Shown: piece after piece, positions 16,946 through 25,876 of the stretch
How the letters are laid out: each line of letters opens with the position of its first letter
How positions within the stretch are numbered: the first letter of the stretch is position 1
Source: Bradyrhizobium sp. G127
Lineage (GTDB): Bacteria > Pseudomonadota > Alphaproteobacteria > Rhizobiales > Xanthobacteraceae
Direction: 5' to 3'
NCBI RefSeq assembly: GCF_021502575.1
Contig: NZ_JAKFGN010000001.1
Coordinates: 620,001 to 684,000, forward strand
Length of the DNA stretch: 64,000 nt
Made by a program: the position numbers and the translations under genes
The notes under the pieces: model-generated
What the model saw: only the letters and a program-made list of their open reading frames with translations
What the model was told of the DNA's origin: nothing
Databases searched by the model: none

Positions 16946-16975
16946 GACCCGCCCGGGGGGACAACCGGGCGGGTC
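16946..16975 (-). terminator. Intrinsic terminator of the small exported protein gene
   Basis: An 11-bp perfect stem GACCCGCCCGG/CCGGGCGGGTC with an 8-base loop, followed on the minus strand by ATTTTATTT. It lies 50 bases past the stop at 17025. The surrounding 16712-17024 region (about 310 bases) shows no other feature; it must hold the promoter of the porin gene. Confidence 0.85.
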
Positions 16976-17024
16976 CTTGGGTCGACGCGGCGTGGATGAG
17001 GCGTCGCGCCGAACTCAACCTTGA

Positions 17025-17294
17025 TCAGTAGCAGCTACGAACGCGGCCGATGTAGTTGCCGTAGGCGTCGAACTGGCGAACCCAGCCGCAGCGGCGATAG
17101 CCGTAATCATTGGCGTAGGCGTTGCTGGCGGCAGCGGCGAACAGCGCGCCGGCGGCGAGGCCGACACCGATGCCAACGCCATGGTGATGATGATGGAATT
17201 TGCCGGCCTGGGCTTCCTGGGTGGTGGCGGCAATGCCACCGGTCAGTGCAACAGCGGCAACTGCGAGGGCGGCAATCCTGGTCTTGATCGACAT
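17025..17294 (-). CDS. Small exported His/Gly-rich protein
   Basis: This 89-residue protein has a Sec signal peptide (RIAALAVAAVALTGGIAA, cleavage near AQA-G). A histidine run HHHHH begins five residues after the expected cleavage site, followed by a glycine/alanine hydrophobic stretch. The short C-terminus has the pattern CGWVRQFDAYGNYIGRVRSC. Similar small periplasmic or surface proteins are frequent in Bradyrhizobium-type genomes and have no assigned role. ATG at 17294 follows GGATGGAGAGTTTC, which decides the start over a longer frame reaching 17342. The two cysteines may form a disulfide. It is monocistronic, with a strong downstream terminator. Confidence 0.8.
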   Translation of the reverse strand: MSIKTRIAALAVAAVALTGGIAATTQEAQAGKFHHHHHGVGIGVGLAAGALFAAAASNAYANDYGYRRCGWVRQFDAYGNYIGRVRSCY

Positions 17295-17431
17295 GAAACT
17301 CTCCATCCTTGTTTGGGGCGGACCGTGTGGACCGCATGCCAATTGGTGGAGCGCTGACGGATTTCGGTTCGAACGCCGGCGTGAAAAATCTACGGCGCTA
17401 TAAGTAAAGCAATATCAATGCCTTGTTTAGT

Positions 17432-18250
17432 TTAAGATCGTGATTGAGGCTGGTTGGTGAGCCTGGCCAGATCGAATGTCTTCACATCGGTCAGCAATTC
17501 GACGAAGGCGCGCGCGCCATGCTCGATCAGCGCCTTGCCCTTCTCGGCCGTGGCCGCGGTTGCATCGCCGACCGCGCCCGCGGGATTGAGATCCTGCATC
17601 GCCCACGCAAACGGCGCGGGGCGTCCTGCCGATAGCCAGCGGAATTCCGTCGTCATTTTCTTTTCCGTGGATTCAAAATTCGCGATCCGCTCCTTCCGAA
17701 CCGACTCGGGAAACGCCGCGAGCATGATCGATGTCTCAACCGCGCCGCCATGAATGCCGAAGCGCAGCTCTTCCGCGGAGAACAGTCCCTCCGGTGCGCC
17801 GAACCGGCTCCAGCTTGTGGTCACCGCCAGCATATCGTGCTTCGCGCGCAGATCCTGCGCGATCAGCGCCATCGCAGCGCTGTTGCCGCCGTGGCTTGTG
17901 ATGATGACGAGCTTTTTCACGCCGATGCGCGCGATGCCATCGCAGAGCGCCATCCATTTTTTCAGCGCGACATCCGTCGCAAGCGTCTGCGTGCCGGGAT
18001 AAGCGAGGTGCTCGGTTGAAATGCCCACCGGCTCGATCGGCAGGAATGTCACCGGCAGATTTTTCGGGACGATTTCGCGGACGCGCGCAAGATAGGCCTG
18101 CCCGATCATCGTGTCGGTCTCGAACGGCAGATGCGGGCCGTGCTGTTCCGTCGCCGCAAGCGGCAGCACCGCGATCCAGTCGCGCGCGGCCACTGGGTCC
18201 ACTTCGGATAGGCGAATCTCCGACCAGTCTTGCGGGGGTATCGTGGTCAT
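17432..18250 (-). CDS. Creatininase-family amidohydrolase
   Basis: This 272-residue metal-dependent hydrolase of the creatininase fold has the expected ligand pattern: E35-x-H37 and D46 in EQHGPHLPFETD, H120 in TSHGGNSAAM, and E172 in HGGAVETS. Family members hydrolyse cyclic or linear amides (creatinine, formylamino-pyrimidine intermediates, mycofactocin precursor), so an amide-bond substrate is likely but unidentified. It is divergent from the ABC importer beginning at 18411, with only about 160 bases between, which suggests the imported compound or its product is the substrate. ATG at 18250 matches the family's usual start; the open frame continues to 18346 without support. Confidence 0.88.
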   Translation of the reverse strand: MTTIPPQDWSEIRLSEVDPVAARDWIAVLPLAATEQHGPHLPFETDTMIGQAYLARVREIVPKNLPVTFLPIEPVGISTEHLAYPGTQTLATDVALKKWMALCDGIARIGVKKLVIITSHGGNSAAMALIAQDLRAKHDMLAVTTSWSRFGAPEGLFSAEELRFGIHGGAVETSIMLAAFPESVRKERIANFESTEKKMTTEFRWLSAGRPAPFAWAMQDLNPAGAVGDATAATAEKGKALIEHGARAFVELLTDVKTFDLARLTNQPQSRS

Positions 18251-18410
18251 CGCGTGGGGGTTTCTTTGCACAGACGTTGATTTGACAATTTGCAGGATAG
18301 CCTTTGCAGAGTACCTTGGACGAGCAGCCTTGCGCCGCAAGAGCATCTGTCAAATAGCGGGTCCAGACGCCCTTGTCGCCCATCATGGGCAAAACGATCC
18401 ATGGAGTCCA

Positions 18411-19442
18411 ATGATGCCCCCCAGCCGTTTGCTGCGAGCGTTCACCGCCGGGATAGCGCTCTGGGCTTCGGCCGATATGCCGGTTCGCGCGCAGACAGCG
18501 GCCGATCTGGACAAGGTCTCGTTTGGCACCAACTGGGTGGCGCAGGCCGAGCATGGCGGGTTTTATCAGGCCGTCGCGGACGGTACCTACAAAAGCTACG
18601 GTCTTGACGTCACGATCGTTCCGGGCGGCCCCAACGTCAACAACCGCATCCAGTTGATTGCCGGCAAGCTCGATTTCTTCATGAGCGCCAACACCCTGCA
18701 ATCGTTCGACGCGGTCGCGAACAACGTGCCGGTCGTGGCGGTCGCAGCGATCTTTCAGAAAGATCCGCAGGTCTTTCTCGCGCATCCTGAATCCAAGGTG
18801 ACCAAGCTCGAAGATCTCAAGCCGCTGACGCTGTTCGTTTCCAAGGAAGGCATGCCGACCTACTTCCAGTGGCTGAAGTCGGAGTATGGTTTCAGCGAAG
18901 AGAACGTGAAGCCCTACACGTTCAATGCCCAGCCCTTCATCGCCGACAAGTCCAGCGCGATGCAGGGGTATGTTACGTCCGAGCCTTATGCGGTCGAGAA
19001 GCGCGCGAAATTCAAGCCCACGGTTATTCTGCTGGCTGACTACGGTTTCAACAGTTATTCGACTCTGATCGAAACGCGGACCGCGTTCGCGGAGAAGAAA
19101 GCCGATCTGGTGCAGCGCTTCGTCGATGCCTCCGTGACCGGCTGGTACAACTATCTCTACGGCGACAATCGCGCCGCGAATGCGCTGATCAGGAAATCCA
19201 ATCCCGACATGACCGACGATCTGCTGGCCTACTCCGTGGACAGGATGAAGCAATATGGCATCGTCGATTCCGGGGATGCGCTGGACAACGGCATCGGCGC
19301 CATGAACGACGAGCGCATGGCAGCTTTCTTCGCCAAGATGGTTCGTGCCGGAGTGGCCCGGCGCGACATTGATTATCGCAAATCCTACACCCTGCGCTTC
19401 GTCAACAAGGCTGTGGGTGTCAACCTGCGAGCGCGGAACTGA
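18411..19442 (+). CDS. ABC transporter substrate-binding protein (NMT1/THI5-like)
   Basis: This 343-residue periplasmic binding protein has a signal peptide (RLLRAFTAGIALWASADMPVRA). It carries the NMT1/THI5-like signature near the N-terminus, SFGTNWVAQAEHGGFYQA, followed by GLDVTIVPGGP. Relatives bind pyrimidines related to thiamin, taurine, sulfonates or nitrate; the AEHGGFYQA segment is closest in style to pyrimidine/aromatic binders, but the ligand cannot be fixed. ATG at 18411 (or 18414) follows GGAG. It heads an operon with an ATPase eight bases downstream, a permease and a dehydrogenase. Confidence 0.9.
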   Translation: MMPPSRLLRAFTAGIALWASADMPVRAQTAADLDKVSFGTNWVAQAEHGGFYQAVADGTYKSYGLDVTIVPGGPNVNNRIQLIAGKLDFFMSANTLQSFDAVANNVPVVAVAAIFQKDPQVFLAHPESKVTKLEDLKPLTLFVSKEGMPTYFQWLKSEYGFSEENVKPYTFNAQPFIADKSSAMQGYVTSEPYAVEKRAKFKPTVILLADYGFNSYSTLIETRTAFAEKKADLVQRFVDASVTGWYNYLYGDNRAANALIRKSNPDMTDDLLAYSVDRMKQYGIVDSGDALDNGIGAMNDERMAAFFAKMVRAGVARRDIDYRKSYTLRFVNKAVGVNLRARN

Positions 19443-19450
19443 CAGCCCCG

Positions 19451-20266
19451 ATGTCCATTCTCGAGGCTGATGATACAGGCGGGGGGCTGCCGGGCGGAAT
19501 CGCGGTCTCGCTGCGCGATGTTACCAAGGTCTACGGCAATGGCATCGCGGCGCTCGGGCCGCTTGATTTGAATATTCGTCCCGGTGAATTCGTCTCGTTG
19601 CTCGGTCCGTCCGGCTGCGGCAAGTCGACCGCGCTACGCATCATTGCCGGTCTGAATGAACAAACTACGGGCAGCGTTCACGTGGCAGCGCGGGGCGCGC
19701 GGGATCGTTCGCGCCATGATGTTGGCTTCGTCTTTCAGGAGCCGACACTGATGCCGTGGGCGACGGTGCGGGCCAACGTCCAGCTTCCGCTCGATCTGGC
19801 GCATATGGCGCACGGCGATGCAAGGGCGCGTGTCAATCAGGCGCTGGCGCAGGTGGGTCTTGTGGAGTTCGCCGACGTCTATCCGCGCGAACTGTCCGGC
19901 GGCATGAAAATGCGTGTGTCGCTGGCGCGGGCGCTGGTGACCGATCCCGACATTCTCCTGATGGACGAGCCGTTCGCGGCGCTCGACGAAATCACGCGCT
20001 TCAGACTGAACAACGATCTGCTGGTGCTGTGGCGCAAGCTGCGTAAGACCGTAGTGTTCGTGACGCACTCGGTGTTCGAATCGGTCTATCTGTCGCAGCG
20101 CGTGGTGATCATGACCTCGCGACCCGGCCGCATCGCCCGTGAGTTTCACATCGGTGCCACCGAACCGCGCGGCGAGGATTTCCGTACCTCTGCCGAATAC
20201 GCAAGCTATTGCCGCGACGTCTCGGCGGCGCTCGCCCAAGCCAGCACCAGCGAGGCCGTGCGATGA
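19451..20266 (+). CDS. ABC transporter ATP-binding protein (SsuB/TauB type)
   Basis: This 271-residue nucleotide-binding subunit powers the importer encoded around it. It has Walker A GPSGCGKST (52-60), the Q-loop FVFQEPTLMPW, the ABC signature LSGGMKMRVSLARAL and Walker B ILLMDEPFAALD. The switch His is in VFVTHSVFES. These match the nitrate/sulfonate/taurine (NitT) subfamily, consistent with the NMT1-type binding protein upstream. Its stop codon overlaps the start of the permease gene (ATGA), indicating tight co-translation. Confidence 0.95.
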   Translation: MSILEADDTGGGLPGGIAVSLRDVTKVYGNGIAALGPLDLNIRPGEFVSLLGPSGCGKSTALRIIAGLNEQTTGSVHVAARGARDRSRHDVGFVFQEPTLMPWATVRANVQLPLDLAHMAHGDARARVNQALAQVGLVEFADVYPRELSGGMKMRVSLARALVTDPDILLMDEPFAALDEITRFRLNNDLLVLWRKLRKTVVFVTHSVFESVYLSQRVVIMTSRPGRIAREFHIGATEPRGEDFRTSAEYASYCRDVSAALAQASTSEAVR

Positions 20267-21060
20267 CGGCGCGCGATACATCGGGGCAGGCCCTGAAATT
20301 TCTGTTGCCGCTGCTGGCGCTCGCGGCCGGTGTCGCGATCTGGGAAGCCGTCGTCCGCATCAACGATATTCCGGTCTATGTGCTGCCCGCGCCGAGCGTG
20401 GTGTTCACGAAGCTGGTTCAGGATTGGCCGATCCTGTTCGGTTCGCTGCTGACCACGCTCCTGACCACGATTCAGGGTTTTGTCGCGGCGGCGGTCGGGG
20501 GCATCGCGCTCGCGGTTCTGTTCAGCCGCTCGAAATGGCTGGAATATGCTCTGCTGCCTTATGCGGTGATCCTGCAGGTCACGCCGGTGATCGCGATTGC
20601 GCCGCTCTTGCTGATCTACCTTCCACAGCATCTCGCCGTCGTCGTCTGCGCCTGGATCGTGGCGTTCTTCCCGGTGCTCTCCAACACCACGCTCGGCCTC
20701 AATTCGGTCGACCGCAATCTGCTCGGCCTGTTCGATCTGTACGGCGCCTCGCGCGCGCAGACGCTGCGCTACCTGCAACTGCCTTCGGCGCTGCCGCATA
20801 TTCTCGGCGGCTTGCGGATCGCGGGCGGACTGTCGCTGATCGGGGCGGTGGTGGCTGAAATCGCCGCAGGCTCCGCCGGTGCCGGTTCCGGACTGGCTTA
20901 CCGGATCGCGGAGGCTGGTTACCGGCTTAATATTCCCCGGATGTTCGCGGCGCTGTTGCTGCTGTCCATCGCCGGAATTGTCATCTATTTGGGCCTCTCG
21001 CTGACCTCGTATCTTGTGCTACGACGCTGGCACGAAAGCGCGCTTGGAAAGGAACAATAA
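20263..21060 (+). CDS. ABC transporter permease (SsuC/TauC type)
   Basis: This 265-residue inner-membrane subunit has about six transmembrane segments and the EAA-like coupling loop LFDLYGASRAQTLRYLQLP, followed by ALPHILGGLRIAGGLSLIG. This is the standard arrangement for NitT-type importers. ATG at 20263 overlaps the ATPase stop codon; the frame extends upstream to 20209 but that lies wholly inside the ATPase gene. Its own stop overlaps the next start (TAATG at 21058-21062). Confidence 0.94.
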   Translation: MTARDTSGQALKFLLPLLALAAGVAIWEAVVRINDIPVYVLPAPSVVFTKLVQDWPILFGSLLTTLLTTIQGFVAAAVGGIALAVLFSRSKWLEYALLPYAVILQVTPVIAIAPLLLIYLPQHLAVVVCAWIVAFFPVLSNTTLGLNSVDRNLLGLFDLYGASRAQTLRYLQLPSALPHILGGLRIAGGLSLIGAVVAEIAAGSAGAGSGLAYRIAEAGYRLNIPRMFAALLLLSIAGIVIYLGLSLTSYLVLRRWHESALGKEQ

Positions 21061-22043
21061 TGGCCGCGAATGCTGCTCAAGACAAAATCGATGTGCTGAT
21101 CTACGGCCCCTCAAAGCCGGTCATCGATGGAGGATTTCCCGCGAATTTCGTGCTGCACAAATTCGAGAACCAGCGCGATCTCGGGCGGCTGGCGCCTGAT
21201 GTGGCAGCCCGCATTCGCGGCGTCGCAGTCACCGGTCTGGTGCAGGCCGATGCGGCGATGCTGGCGCGTTTTCCCAAGACTGAAATCGTCTCGAGCTTCG
21301 GGGTCGGTTACGATCATATCGATTCCAAGTATGCCGCCGGCCACAACATCGTCGTCACCAACACGCCTGACGTGCTGACGGAAGAAGTCGCCGACACCGC
21401 GCTCGGTCTTCTGATCGCGACGGTCCGCGAATTCATCAAGGCGGATCGCTATCTGCGCGCGGGACACTGGACCACGCAGAGTTTTCCGCTGAGCCCCGGC
21501 TCGCTGCGCGACCGCAAGGTCGGTATGGTTGGCATGGGTCGCATCGGCCAGGCTATTGCGCGCCGCCTCGATGCGTCGCTGGTGCCGGTGGTCTATCACT
21601 CGCGCAACCCGGCCAAGGGCGTGACCCACAAGCACTATCCGAATCTGATCGAAATGGCGAAAGACGTCGACACGCTGATCGCCATCACGCCGGGCGGCCC
21701 GTCAACCGCGAAGCTGATCAACGCCGATGTGCTCAAGGCGCTCGGACCGCGCGGCGTTCTGATCAACGTCGCACGGGGGTCAGTGGTCGATGAGGAGGCC
21801 CTGATCGCCGCGCTCAAGGACGGCTCCATCATGGCGGCCGGCCTCGATGTGTTCGCCAACGAGCCGCAGGTGCCGGATGCATTGAAGGCGATGCAGAACG
21901 TCGTGCTGCTGCCGCACATCGCATCGGCCTCGGTGACCACGCGCAACGCCATGGATCAGCTGGTGGTGGACAATCTCAAGGAATGGTTTGCCGGCAAACC
22001 GCCGATCACGCCGATCCCTGAGACGCCGGTGAAGGGCCGCTGA
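21060..22043 (+). CDS. D-isomer-specific 2-hydroxyacid dehydrogenase
   Basis: This 327-residue NAD(P)-dependent oxidoreductase reduces or oxidises a 2-keto/2-hydroxy acid. It has the Rossmann motif VGMVGMGRIGQAIARRL near the middle. Catalytic positions are Arg in INVARGSVVDE, Glu in VFANEPQVPD and His in LLPHIASAS. It resembles the glyoxylate/hydroxypyruvate reductase branch, with SFGVGYDHID and NTPDVLTEEVAD as further landmarks. Translational overlap with the permease places it in the transporter operon, so it probably acts on a metabolite of the imported compound. Exact substrate unknown. Confidence 0.93.
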   Translation: MAANAAQDKIDVLIYGPSKPVIDGGFPANFVLHKFENQRDLGRLAPDVAARIRGVAVTGLVQADAAMLARFPKTEIVSSFGVGYDHIDSKYAAGHNIVVTNTPDVLTEEVADTALGLLIATVREFIKADRYLRAGHWTTQSFPLSPGSLRDRKVGMVGMGRIGQAIARRLDASLVPVVYHSRNPAKGVTHKHYPNLIEMAKDVDTLIAITPGGPSTAKLINADVLKALGPRGVLINVARGSVVDEEALIAALKDGSIMAAGLDVFANEPQVPDALKAMQNVVLLPHIASASVTTRNAMDQLVVDNLKEWFAGKPPITPIPETPVKGR

Positions 22044-22045
22044 TC

Positions 22046-22774
22046 GTGTCGCGCGCCGCGCTGTCCGGTTTCATTCGAGGTCGGCTGGGCAAGCAGGTTT
22101 GCCTGCTTGCCTTGACTGTCATCGTTTTGGGTTCGCAGAACGCCGCGGCGCAAGACACGCGGTCGCTGACCTCCGATATGGTCGGGCAATGGGAATTGTC
22201 CACGGCGGGCCGTGACAAGACCTGCGTCGTCACGTTGAAGAACGAGACGTCGCCGCAGGGCCTGAAGCTTGAACTGGAGAAAGGTTGCAGCGAGGCGCTG
22301 CCTTTCACCAAGGCTATCGCGGCTTGGAGCGTGAAGGGTCTCGACATCGTTCGCCTGCAGGATGTCAGGGGCGAATCGGTCATCGACGTGACCGAAGTCG
22401 AAAGCGGCATCTTCGAGGGCCGGCGGGAAGGCGAGGGCATCTACCTGCTTCAGAACCTCGCTGCCGCCCGCGCCCTGTCGAAATCGACCGACCAGTTGAT
22501 CGGCGACTGGGCGATGATGCGCGAAAGCGGCAAGTCGATCTGCGGACTGACTCTGACCAACACCGAAACCTCGCCGGAAAACTTCGCGGTCTTTTTGAAG
22601 CCGCGTTGCGATCCGCTGGTCGCGGGTTTTGCGCCGACCACGTGGCGCATCGAGCGCGGCGAATTGTTGCTTCGATCGGCCAAAGGCGAGATCTGGCGTT
22701 TCGAAGCCGACGACAATGCGCAGTGGCGGCGCGTTCCCGACAGCGCGGACCCGCTGATCCTGATGCGGCAGTAG
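22046..22774 (+). CDS. AprI/Inh-type exported protein with two tandem domains
   Basis: This 242-residue exported protein contains two homologous lipocalin-like halves (about 44-136 and 151-240), each beginning with a GxW motif (VGQWELS; IGDWAMM). Each has an equivalent cysteine pair (C60/C81 and C166/C188). The fold matches the AprI/Inh family of periplasmic metalloprotease inhibitors and Omp19-like lipoproteins, where one domain is usual; here it is duplicated. The signal peptide core is CLLALTVIVLGSQNAAAQ. GTG at 22046 lies two bases after the dehydrogenase stop, so it is likely co-transcribed. No serralysin-type protease gene is in the window, so inhibition is not established. Confidence 0.78.
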   Translation: MSRAALSGFIRGRLGKQVCLLALTVIVLGSQNAAAQDTRSLTSDMVGQWELSTAGRDKTCVVTLKNETSPQGLKLELEKGCSEALPFTKAIAAWSVKGLDIVRLQDVRGESVIDVTEVESGIFEGRREGEGIYLLQNLAAARALSKSTDQLIGDWAMMRESGKSICGLTLTNTETSPENFAVFLKPRCDPLVAGFAPTTWRIERGELLLRSAKGEIWRFEADDNAQWRRVPDSADPLILMRQ

Positions 22775-22827
22775 CCGCTGCGGCCGGGCGACGCTTGACC
22801 TGCGGGGCTGCACCGCATCGATATCGC

Positions 22828-22853
22828 CGGGACTGGCATCGTGGCCAGTCCCG
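22828..22853. terminator. Hairpin after the transporter operon
   Basis: A perfect 10-bp stem CGGGACTGGC/GCCAGTCCCG with a 6-base loop, 54 bases after the AprI-like gene and before the convergent small gene. There is no U-tract on either strand, so termination is only a guess. Confidence 0.35.
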
Positions 22854-22917
22854 ATCGTTGGCAACCCGGCAATGCGTCTGCGAATGAGGATGTGAGGTTC
22901 GCGGAAAATATCCGCCG

Positions 22918-23193
22918 CTATTCCGCGGCTTGCGCTGACAAAGCCGGCGGCGAAATCACCTCGAAAATCTTGCACGGAATACGGAAGAAGCCGCGGCCTC
23001 CCGCAAGGACCTGGTAATAATCCGATGCTCCGGCAAGCAGACGGTCCAGCCATTCCCTCGGCGTCAGATGAGCGGGCAACGCATCGATGAAGAAAATCTC
23101 CGCGCTCGGCGTGTAACGCACATGGATCAATACATCGCTTGCTTTTGTTTCAGCCTCTTCGGATGGAACGGCAAGCCTTACAAGTGCGGTCAT
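22918..23193 (-). CDS. Hypothetical protein, 91 residues
   Basis: A short acidic protein with no signal peptide or membrane segment and no motif I can name (MTALVRLAVPSEEAETK..., later PREWLDRLLAGASDYYQVLAGG). Composition and codon use match neighbouring chromosomal genes, and an AGGAGAC ribosome-binding site precedes the start, so it is likely real. An ATG one codon earlier (23196) is equally possible. It lies downstream of radC on the same strand, about 140 bases away. Confidence 0.65.
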   Translation of the reverse strand: MTALVRLAVPSEEAETKASDVLIHVRYTPSAEIFFIDALPAHLTPREWLDRLLAGASDYYQVLAGGRGFFRIPCKIFEVISPPALSAQAAE

Positions 23194-23334
23194 CAATAGT
23201 CTCCTTTGATCGATTCCAAACGGATCCGCGCGCGGCGCTACAATCCAAAAAGAATTTCCGAACGTCAGAGAAGCTTCATTGATCTACCTCAATTGGCTGG
23301 CGCCTAACGGTGCAGCGTCTTGCGCTGCCCAATT

Positions 23335-24048
23335 TTACATCAGCCGCAGGCCCTTCAGACTGGCGTGGCCGTTCTTGCCGACAATGATGTGATCGTGCAC
23401 CGAGATGCCCAGCGGATCTGAGATCGTCATGATCGACTTCGTCATTTGCACATCGGCGGTCGATGGCGTGGGATCGCCGGACGGATGATTGTGCACCAGA
23501 ATGATCGCGGTGGCCGACAATTCAAGCGCACGCTTCACAACCTCGCGCGGATAGACCGGCGTGTGGTCGATGGTGCCGACCTGCTGCAGTTCGTCCGCGA
23601 TCAACTGGTTGCGTTTGTCGAGAAACAGGATGCGGAATTGCTCCTTGTCCGCAAATGCCATTGCGGCGCGGCAATACTCGATCACCGATGACCATGACGA
23701 CAGCACGGTCTTCTGTTTGTTGATCTGGCCCCTTGCAACACGGCTCGCGGTTGCCGCGATCAGCTTGATCTCGGTGATCGCGGAGTCCCCCAGGCCGCTG
23801 ACTTCCTTCAGGCGTAACTCCGGCGCGTGAACCACTTCCGCAAACGATCCGAATTTCGCAATCAGCGATTTCGCCAGCGGTTTGACATCGCGACGTGGCA
23901 ATGCGCGAAACAGCACCATTTCAAGCAATTCGTAATCGCTGAGCGCATCCGCTCCGGCGTCACGAAAGCGCTCGCGCAGCCGTTCGCGATGGCCGTGATA
24001 GTGCGGCGCTTCGGAAAATCCGGACGGATCGTCGGGTTTGGCGGACAT
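23335..24048 (-). CDS. radC: RadC-family JAMM/MPN+ domain protein
   Basis: This 237-residue protein has the RadC layout: N-terminal UPF0758 helix-hairpin-helix region ([28 protein letters not shown]) and a C-terminal JAMM metalloprotease-like domain. The zinc motif is [14 protein letters not shown]. The name comes from an old DNA-repair assignment; a repair role is not established and the biochemical activity is unknown. ATG at 24048 is preferred because homologues begin just before the [13 protein letters not shown] segment; the frame stays open to an ATG at 24111. It follows map on the same strand. Confidence 0.92.
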   Translation of the reverse strand: MSAKPDDPSGFSEAPHYHGHRERLRERFRDAGADALSDYELLEMVLFRALPRRDVKPLAKSLIAKFGSFAEVVHAPELRLKEVSGLGDSAITEIKLIAATASRVARGQINKQKTVLSSWSSVIEYCRAAMAFADKEQFRILFLDKRNQLIADELQQVGTIDHTPVYPREVVKRALELSATAIILVHNHPSGDPTPSTADVQMTKSIMTISDPLGISVHDHIIVGKNGHASLKGLRLM

Positions 24049-24186
24049 GGCGCAATGCGTACTCAGTATGCTGTGAGCATCGCCGTGCGCGGCGGCATTT
24101 GCAACCGGCATTTATGCCGCTTCAGGCGGCGGCTTGCCGGCTCCAATATTCCGTGGCGGAAGTTCGGATGAGAAGATGCTTCTGCG

Positions 24187-25014
24187 TTACGCCGTCTTGT
24201 AAGGCGGCTTGTCCAGCTTGCCGGGCGACAGGGTGAAGATTTCGACGCCGTCCTGGGTCACGCCCACCGAATGTTCGAACTGTGCCGACAGCGAGCGGTC
24301 GCGGGTCACCGCGGTCCAGCCGTCGGAGAGCACCTTCACGTGCGGCTTGCCGAGATTGATCATCGGCTCGATGGTAAAGAACATGCCGGGCCGCAGCACG
24401 ACGCCTTCGCCGGGGCGGCCGATGTGGATGATGTTCGGCTCGTCGTGGAACATCCGTCCAAGGCCGTGGCCGCAGAAGTCGCGCACCACGCTCATCTGCT
24501 GCGGCTCGACGAAACTCTGGATGGCGTGGCCGATGTCGCCGGTGGTGGCGCCGGGTTTCACGGCGGCGATGCCGCGCATCATCGCCTCATAGGTGACGTC
24601 GATCAGCCGCTCTGCGCGGCGCGAAATCTCGCCGACGGCATACATGCGGCTGGAATCGCCGTACCAGCCGTCCACGATGTACGTCACGTCCACGTTGACG
24701 ATGTCGCCTTCCTTGAGCTGGCGGTCGCCGGGCATGCCGTGGCACACGACATGGTTGATCGAGGTGCAGGTCGAGTAGCGGTAGCCGCGATACATCAAGG
24801 TCGCGGGATAGGAGTTGTTGTCGAAAGCGAACTTGCGGACGAAATCGTCGATCTGCGACGTGAAGATGCCGGGGCGGACGATGGCGGCCAGTTCGTCGAG
24901 GCATCGTGCCACCAGCGCTCCGGCCTTGCGCATGCCGGCAAACGCGCCGGGGCCGTGCAGCTTGATCTGTCCGGTCTTGCGCAGCGAGGTGTCGGTGGCT
25001 TCGATATAGGTCAT
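24187..25014 (-). CDS. map: Type I methionine aminopeptidase
   Basis: This 275-residue cytosolic enzyme removes the N-terminal methionine from nascent proteins. The five metal ligands of the pita-bread fold are visible: Asp in VNVDVTYI, Asp in WYGDSSRM, His in CGHGLGR, Glu in TIEPMI and Glu in FEHSVG. The upstream CHGMPGD segment is also present. Start at ATG 25014 (MTYIEATD) is typical; an ATG six codons upstream at 25032 exists. It lies in a minus-strand series mscS-type gene, sfsA, map, radC with gaps of 6-140 bases. Confidence 0.96.
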   Translation of the reverse strand: MTYIEATDTSLRKTGQIKLHGPGAFAGMRKAGALVARCLDELAAIVRPGIFTSQIDDFVRKFAFDNNSYPATLMYRGYRYSTCTSINHVVCHGMPGDRQLKEGDIVNVDVTYIVDGWYGDSSRMYAVGEISRRAERLIDVTYEAMMRGIAAVKPGATTGDIGHAIQSFVEPQQMSVVRDFCGHGLGRMFHDEPNIIHIGRPGEGVVLRPGMFFTIEPMINLGKPHVKVLSDGWTAVTRDRSLSAQFEHSVGVTQDGVEIFTLSPGKLDKPPYKTA

Positions 25015-25141
25015 GAGCGAGTCTGGCTTCAAATCGAGGAAATTGCTGAATTCTTGTTCAATTTAATGGATGCAGCCCCCAGCGCAAGCGTCGCTGGATG
25101 CCGGGCTGCCAAGCCTTGTTTTCAGGGCTTATTTTGTCGTT

Positions 25142-25870
25142 TCAGGGTTCGATTGGAACAGGACGCCCCAGCCTGATCTCGTGGCGGGTGAGATCGCAGG
25201 TCCAGGCCAAGGCTTCGACGCCGGCGGTCCGGGCTTTGTCGAAGGCGCGGGCATAGGCGGGATCGATGTCCCGGGCCAGCGTGAACGCATTGGCCGAGCC
25301 GATCTGGATCACGAACAGCATCACCGCGCGGGCGCCGGAGACGACCATTTCCGCCAGTTCGTCGAGATGCTTTGCGCCGCGCGCGGTCACCGAATCCGGG
25401 AATTCGGCGATCCCTGCGCGGCGCATCAGATGCACGTTCTTGACTTCGACGTAGCAGGGCGGCCGCGCGGCATCCTCCAGCAGGAAATCGACCCGCGAAC
25501 CCTTGCCGTTGAGGATGCGGCCGTACTTCACCTCACGGCGGATGCTCGCATATCCCGCAAGTTCGGGAATTGTGCCGGCGGCCAGCGCCTCGCCGACGAT
25601 CGGGTTGGGGTGCATGGTGTTGACACCGACGAGTTCCTGGGCAGTGCCGAAGTCCACCTCTATGAGTTCCCATGAATAAGGCAGCTTGCGCGCAAGGCTC
25701 GCAGATTTGGAGAGCCAGACCCGCGCGCCCTCGGCCTGCAAGCCGGTCATGGCACCGGGATTGGCGACATGGGCGGTGATGAGCGTGCCGTCGGCAAGCG
25801 CGACGTCCGCAAGAAAGCGCTTGTAGCGGCGGATCAGGGTCGCCGGGACCAGTTCGCTGGCAAAGCGCAT
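25142..25870 (-). CDS. sfsA: Sugar fermentation stimulation protein A homologue
   Basis: This 242-residue SfsA-family protein has the N-terminal OB-like part with [14 protein letters not shown] and [11 protein letters not shown]. The C-terminal part carries a PD-(D/E)XK nuclease-like core, with [18 protein letters not shown] as the Asp/Glu-x-Lys element. The original role, stimulation of maltose metabolism in E. coli, is loosely defined; nucleic-acid binding is likely. It follows the MscS-type gene by six bases, so the two are probably co-transcribed. Confidence 0.94.
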   Translation of the reverse strand: MRFASELVPATLIRRYKRFLADVALADGTLITAHVANPGAMTGLQAEGARVWLSKSASLARKLPYSWELIEVDFGTAQELVGVNTMHPNPIVGEALAAGTIPELAGYASIRREVKYGRILNGKGSRVDFLLEDAARPPCYVEVKNVHLMRRAGIAEFPDSVTARGAKHLDELAEMVVSGARAVMLFVIQIGSANAFTLARDIDPAYARAFDKARTAGVEALAWTCDLTRHEIRLGRPVPIEP

Positions 25871-25876
25871 GTCGCG

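Noticed and set aside
17736-19253. 505-codon reverse frame across the creatininase and binding-protein genes
   Set aside because: Overlaps two well-supported genes on opposite strands and resembles neither.
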